Source of the DNA: Actinomycetota bacterium
Lineage (GTDB): Bacteria; Actinomycetota; Geothermincolia; Geothermincolales; RBG-13-55-18
Assembly: GCA_014360645.1 (NCBI GenBank)
Contig: JACIXD010000008.1
Coordinates: forward strand, 108,710 to 172,709
DNA length: 64,000 bases
Direction of reading: 5' to 3'
Notes under the pieces: generated by a model
What the model was told of the DNA's origin: nothing
Databases searched by the model: none
The model's input: only the letters and a program-made list of their open reading frames with translations
Shown: positions 61,485 through 64,000 of the stretch, piece after piece
How positions within the stretch are numbered: the first letter of the stretch is position 1
Layout: each line of letters starts with the position of its first letter
Position numbers and translations under genes: made by a program

Positions 61485-63869
61485 TCAGGCCGCTCCCTTG
61501 CGGGAGAGCATGATGCCTCCTCCCACCAGCCCCAGGGCGATGAGGATGGAGAGCACGATGGCCACGATCCAGCTCGTCTTGCTGCCGCTCACGTAGTTGT
61601 AGGTGGGCTTGGACTGGTACACGAAGCGCACCTGGTTCTCGGCGTCCTCGGCGCGGCCCAGGAAGTGGTCGAACTCGTCGGCGCGCTGCGCGATGGCCTC
61701 CAGCTCCGCAGAGCTCAGGTTGAGGGTGGAGACCATGGTGGTCAGGCCCTCCTCCAGCTTGCTGGTGCCCTCTCCCACCTGCGTGAGGCCTTCGGTGAGC
61801 TTGCCGGACCCGTAGAGCAGGGTGTCGGGGGTGCCGTGGCTTCCCAGGCCGGCGACGGCGTCCCCCAGCCCGGCGGAAAGCAGCATCAGGCCTTCCTTGA
61901 CCCCCGGGCTGTTGACATCCCCGGAGGAGAGGCCGGCCTTTATCTGGGTGAGGCCGTTCTGCATCGCCGCCAGGGCGTAGAGCAGGGTGCCGTTCACGGT
62001 CATGTCGCCGATGCCTCCCTTGATGGAGTTCAAGCCCGACTCGATGGCCGCGATGGCGAAGAGGAGGGTGTTCTCGTCGGTGGGAGCGCTTCCGATGCCG
62101 TTCTTGATGGAGACCAGCCCGGCGTAGATCTGGGACAGGCCGTCGGCCATCTGCCCGACCCCGGCGATCATCTGGTCAGCCCCGCCCTTCAACGCCTGCA
62201 GGACCTGAATGAGGCCAGGGTCCACGAAAGTGGGATCGTACTTGGTTATGTCTGTGTAAATGGTGTTTAGCCCACCAGCGATGTTCGCCAAGGTACCCCC
62301 GAGTGGCGGGACCTGCGGAGGAACGCCGTTTTCGATCAGATTGATCATCTGGCCTTGAAGAATAGGGTCGGTAACCTGTTCAATCAAGGTCCTCAAATAG
62401 ATAGACGGCCCCGAGGTCGTCAAGCTCGTGTAAACGAAGCTGGTCCCGCTGTAGAGGTTTCCTGAGCCCGCAGGGTCCGTATAGTCCGCCAGGGTCTGCG
62501 CTGCCCCGAGCAGGGAGTCCGCGTCGCTGGTGGAGCCGATGGCGCCGCTTATCTGCTGCAGACCCTTCAGGATGTCTTGAGCCGCCGGGTCGGGATTCCT
62601 CAGGCCCAGCATGACCGCGTAGATGCCGCCGATGAGGCTGTTGGGGTTGGTGGCGTCTCCCAGGCCGTTGGAGATGGCCTGTAAGTTGGTGTGGATGGCG
62701 TTGGCGGCGTAGAGGAGCGTCTGCTCCGTGGTCTCGGAGCCGATGCCCGCCTTGATGCCCTGCAGGCCCTCAATAGCCTTGGCGTCGGCATAGAGCAGGG
62801 TGTCGGGCGCGCCAGCGGAGCCGATGCCTGCCGCCATCTGGGCCACGCCAGGGATGAGCTTGGCGTCGATGTTCGACTTGGCGGTGGGCAGGCCGCCCGC
62901 CAGTTTCTGCAGACCTCCGTCGATGGCGGTGATGCCGTACAGCAGGGTATCGGCCTTGTCGGGAGCGCCCACGCCCTGGTTGAGCTGTTTCACGCCCCCG
63001 TACACCTGCTTGATGGCCGGCCCCAGCAGCTCCAGGGGGTTGGACTGGTTGGTGTGGGGGAACACGAAGTTCACGCTCAGGGTGAGGGGGGGCAGCTTGA
63101 AGTCCTTCACGTCCGCCGCCACCCAGATGGTATGGCTCTCCTCCGTGGCGGGCGGGAAGAGGGGTATGGACCAGCCCACGTTGAAGAAGTCCGGCATGGG
63201 CACGATGATGCCCGTCTCGTCGCACTCCAGGTTGAAGAAGATGGAGTTGTCGAAATACCAGTCATAGGGGAGGATGACCAGGGGGAGGTAGACGTCCACC
63301 TCCTCCTTCTTCATCTCGCCGGTGGCCGGGTCCTCGTACTCCACCACCCGCTTCTCCTTGCTGGTGTTCTTGAGGGTCAGCTCCATCTTGAAACGGCCGC
63401 TCTTGCCGGTGATGGTGTCCAGGTCGGTCACCGGCTCGCCGTCGAACCAGTACTTAAACTTCACGTCCAGGGGGATGCGCGTCCTGGCCTCCTCCACCAT
63501 GGCCTCGGAGAGCTTGGTGTTGGCGACCACGTTCTTGTTGCCGCTCACGCTTATCTCGGGCCATACGATGTAGTCCCCCTCAACCTTGGGCTTGGCGAAA
63601 CTCTTCACCCCCTGGAAGCCTCCGACCTCCTCGAAGGCCTTTTCCTGCTTGACGGTGACGGTGCCGTCGCCGTTGAGGCTGAGGATGTTGAAGACCTGCA
63701 CCTCCTCGATCTCCCCCGTGGAGGTCATGGTGCAGAGGACGAACTCCGAGTCCAGGACCCTGACGTTGCCGCCGCCGCTCTTGGCGCTCGCCGGGATGGC
63801 CATGGCCAGCGAGGCCACCAGGCCCATGGCCACCAGGATGATGAAAATCCTTTTGACTCGCCTCATCAT
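61485..63869 (-). CDS. Large heptad-repeat exported membrane protein, YhgE/Pip-like
   Basis: About 794 residues from ATG 63869 (GAGGGGG upstream; GTG 63875 also possible). Signal peptide (RIFIILVAMGLVASLAMAIPASA), a ~250-residue extracytoplasmic domain, then from ~residue 260 a long run of units like GIGSAGAPDTLLYADAKAIEGLQGIKAG and GLSQIYAGLVSIKNGIGSAPTDENTLLFAIAAIESGL, and a C-terminal membrane helix (SWIVAIVLSILIALGLVGGGIML). The Leu/Gly heptad pattern is that of the C-terminal stalk in YhgE/Pip and ESX-type accessory proteins. It is probably a surface stalk. The preceding partial gene is 11 bases upstream, same strand. Confidence 0.8.
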   Translation of the reverse strand: MMRRVKRIFIILVAMGLVASLAMAIPASAKSGGGNVRVLDSEFVLCTMTSTGEIEEVQVFNILSLNGDGTVTVKQEKAFEEVGGFQGVKSFAKPKVEGDYIVWPEISVSGNKNVVANTKLSEAMVEEARTRIPLDVKFKYWFDGEPVTDLDTITGKSGRFKMELTLKNTSKEKRVVEYEDPATGEMKKEEVDVYLPLVILPYDWYFDNSIFFNLECDETGIIVPMPDFFNVGWSIPLFPPATEESHTIWVAADVKDFKLPPLTLSVNFVFPHTNQSNPLELLGPAIKQVYGGVKQLNQGVGAPDKADTLLYGITAIDGGLQKLAGGLPTAKSNIDAKLIPGVAQMAAGIGSAGAPDTLLYADAKAIEGLQGIKAGIGSETTEQTLLYAANAIHTNLQAISNGLGDATNPNSLIGGIYAVMLGLRNPDPAAQDILKGLQQISGAIGSTSDADSLLGAAQTLADYTDPAGSGNLYSGTSFVYTSLTTSGPSIYLRTLIEQVTDPILQGQMINLIENGVPPQVPPLGGTLANIAGGLNTIYTDITKYDPTFVDPGLIQVLQALKGGADQMIAGVGQMADGLSQIYAGLVSIKNGIGSAPTDENTLLFAIAAIESGLNSIKGGIGDMTVNGTLLYALAAMQNGLTQIKAGLSSGDVNSPGVKEGLMLLSAGLGDAVAGLGSHGTPDTLLYGSGKLTEGLTQVGEGTSKLEEGLTTMVSTLNLSSAELEAIAQRADEFDHFLGRAEDAENQVRFVYQSKPTYNYVSGSKTSWIVAIVLSILIALGLVGGGIMLSRKGAA
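62213..62500 (-). other. Lower-GC segment inside the YhgE/Pip-like gene
   Basis: This ~290 bp stretch is visibly less GC-rich than the rest of the gene and encodes a part without the regular repeat (YSGTSFVYTSLTTSGPSIYL, ILQGQMINLIENG). The frame is unbroken. It may be a horizontally acquired or rapidly diverging insert. Confidence 0.5.
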
Positions 63870-63879
63870 CTTCACCCCC

Positions 63880-64000
63880 TCACTCCGCCGCCGGGACTTC
63901 CGCGGCCTTGGACCTGGAGAGCAGGAGGGCGTCCAGCACCGCCGCCAGCAGCAGGCCCACCAGGAGGGAGAGCACCGTGCCCACCAGGGTGGTGATGGCG
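63880..64000 (-). CDS. C-terminal end of an adjoining membrane protein gene, truncated by the window
   Basis: On the minus strand the frame is open from the window end to a TGA at 63880-63882, giving AITTLVGTVLSLLVGLLLAAV, DALLLSRSKAAEVPAAE. It is one membrane helix with a basic-to-acidic tail, 11 bases upstream of the YhgE/Pip-like gene, so probably co-transcribed and perhaps an export or stalk partner. Family cannot be assigned from 39 residues. Confidence 0.65.
   Translation of the reverse strand, partial: AITTLVGTVLSLLVGLLLAAVLDALLLSRSKAAEVPAAE

Overview
The window is a high-GC (about two-thirds G+C by eye) bacterial chromosome segment with small Shine-Dalgarno-led operons, an ECF sigma/anti-sigma pair, TadE/TadG-type pilus proteins, a CtpE-like P-type ATPase and several very large exported proteins carrying a repeated W-Y-L-A-E-G module. 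I infer a deep-branching, anaerobic, formate-oxidising member of the Actinomycetota; that is an inference from gene content, since no rRNA or ribosomal protein is present to place it.

Layout. 1-11 kb: the C-terminal 1599 residues of a giant exported subtilase, an orphan antitoxin, TadE/TadG, a lipoprotein, and an ECF sigma factor with a FecR-like membrane partner. 11-31 kb: a coherent formate/selenium region: tatA, tatC, fdhE, then a tight operon fdhA (UGA-recoded selenoprotein with a Tat signal)-fdhB-rnfC-rnfD closed by a strong terminator, then a P-type ATPase and apbE (the flavin transferase RnfD needs). On the opposite strand lie selD (itself UGA-recoded), yedF, selA, selB and selC (tRNA-Sec). 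31-53 kb: a mixed region of CoA, lipid and redox enzymes (flavodoxin-fold protein, CaiB-type CoA-transferase, M24 peptidase, SCP2 protein, Cys-rich ferredoxin protein, radical SAM protein, MacB-type ABC exporter, NUDIX, cysteine desulfurase, a frameshifted acyl-CoA synthetase, a persulfide-dioxygenase-like MBL-rhodanese protein, a decayed nitronate monooxygenase, an SDR and a CrtC/AttH-like protein) with tRNA-Pro(CGG) and tRNA-Gly(CCC). 53-64 kb: a two-domain I42 protease-inhibitor-like lipoprotein, UvsE, an HdeD-like protein, a 5'-nucleotidase with four WYLAEG modules, a DUF123 nuclease-like protein and a YhgE/Pip-like heptad-repeat membrane protein.

How they work together. The most interesting reading is that FdhA and FdhB act outside the membrane and hand formate electrons to RnfD and RnfC, the flavin-bearing second half of the Rnf pump, to reduce NAD+. 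None of RnfA, B, E or G and no FdnI-type cytochrome b is in the window. TatAC, FdhE, ApbE and the Sec genes around them are what such an enzyme would need for export, maturation, flavinylation and selenocysteine insertion.

A second theme is DNA-level: at selB, the CoA-transferase gene and selC, a 118-131 bp unit made of the last part of the gene plus roughly 80 bp of downstream sequence is tandemly repeated downstream. Other tandem arrays (67, 20 and 13 bp) and a dispersed GGGGTC-headed REP-like family, including one 181 bp element with 23 bp perfect inverted ends, fill other intergenic gaps.
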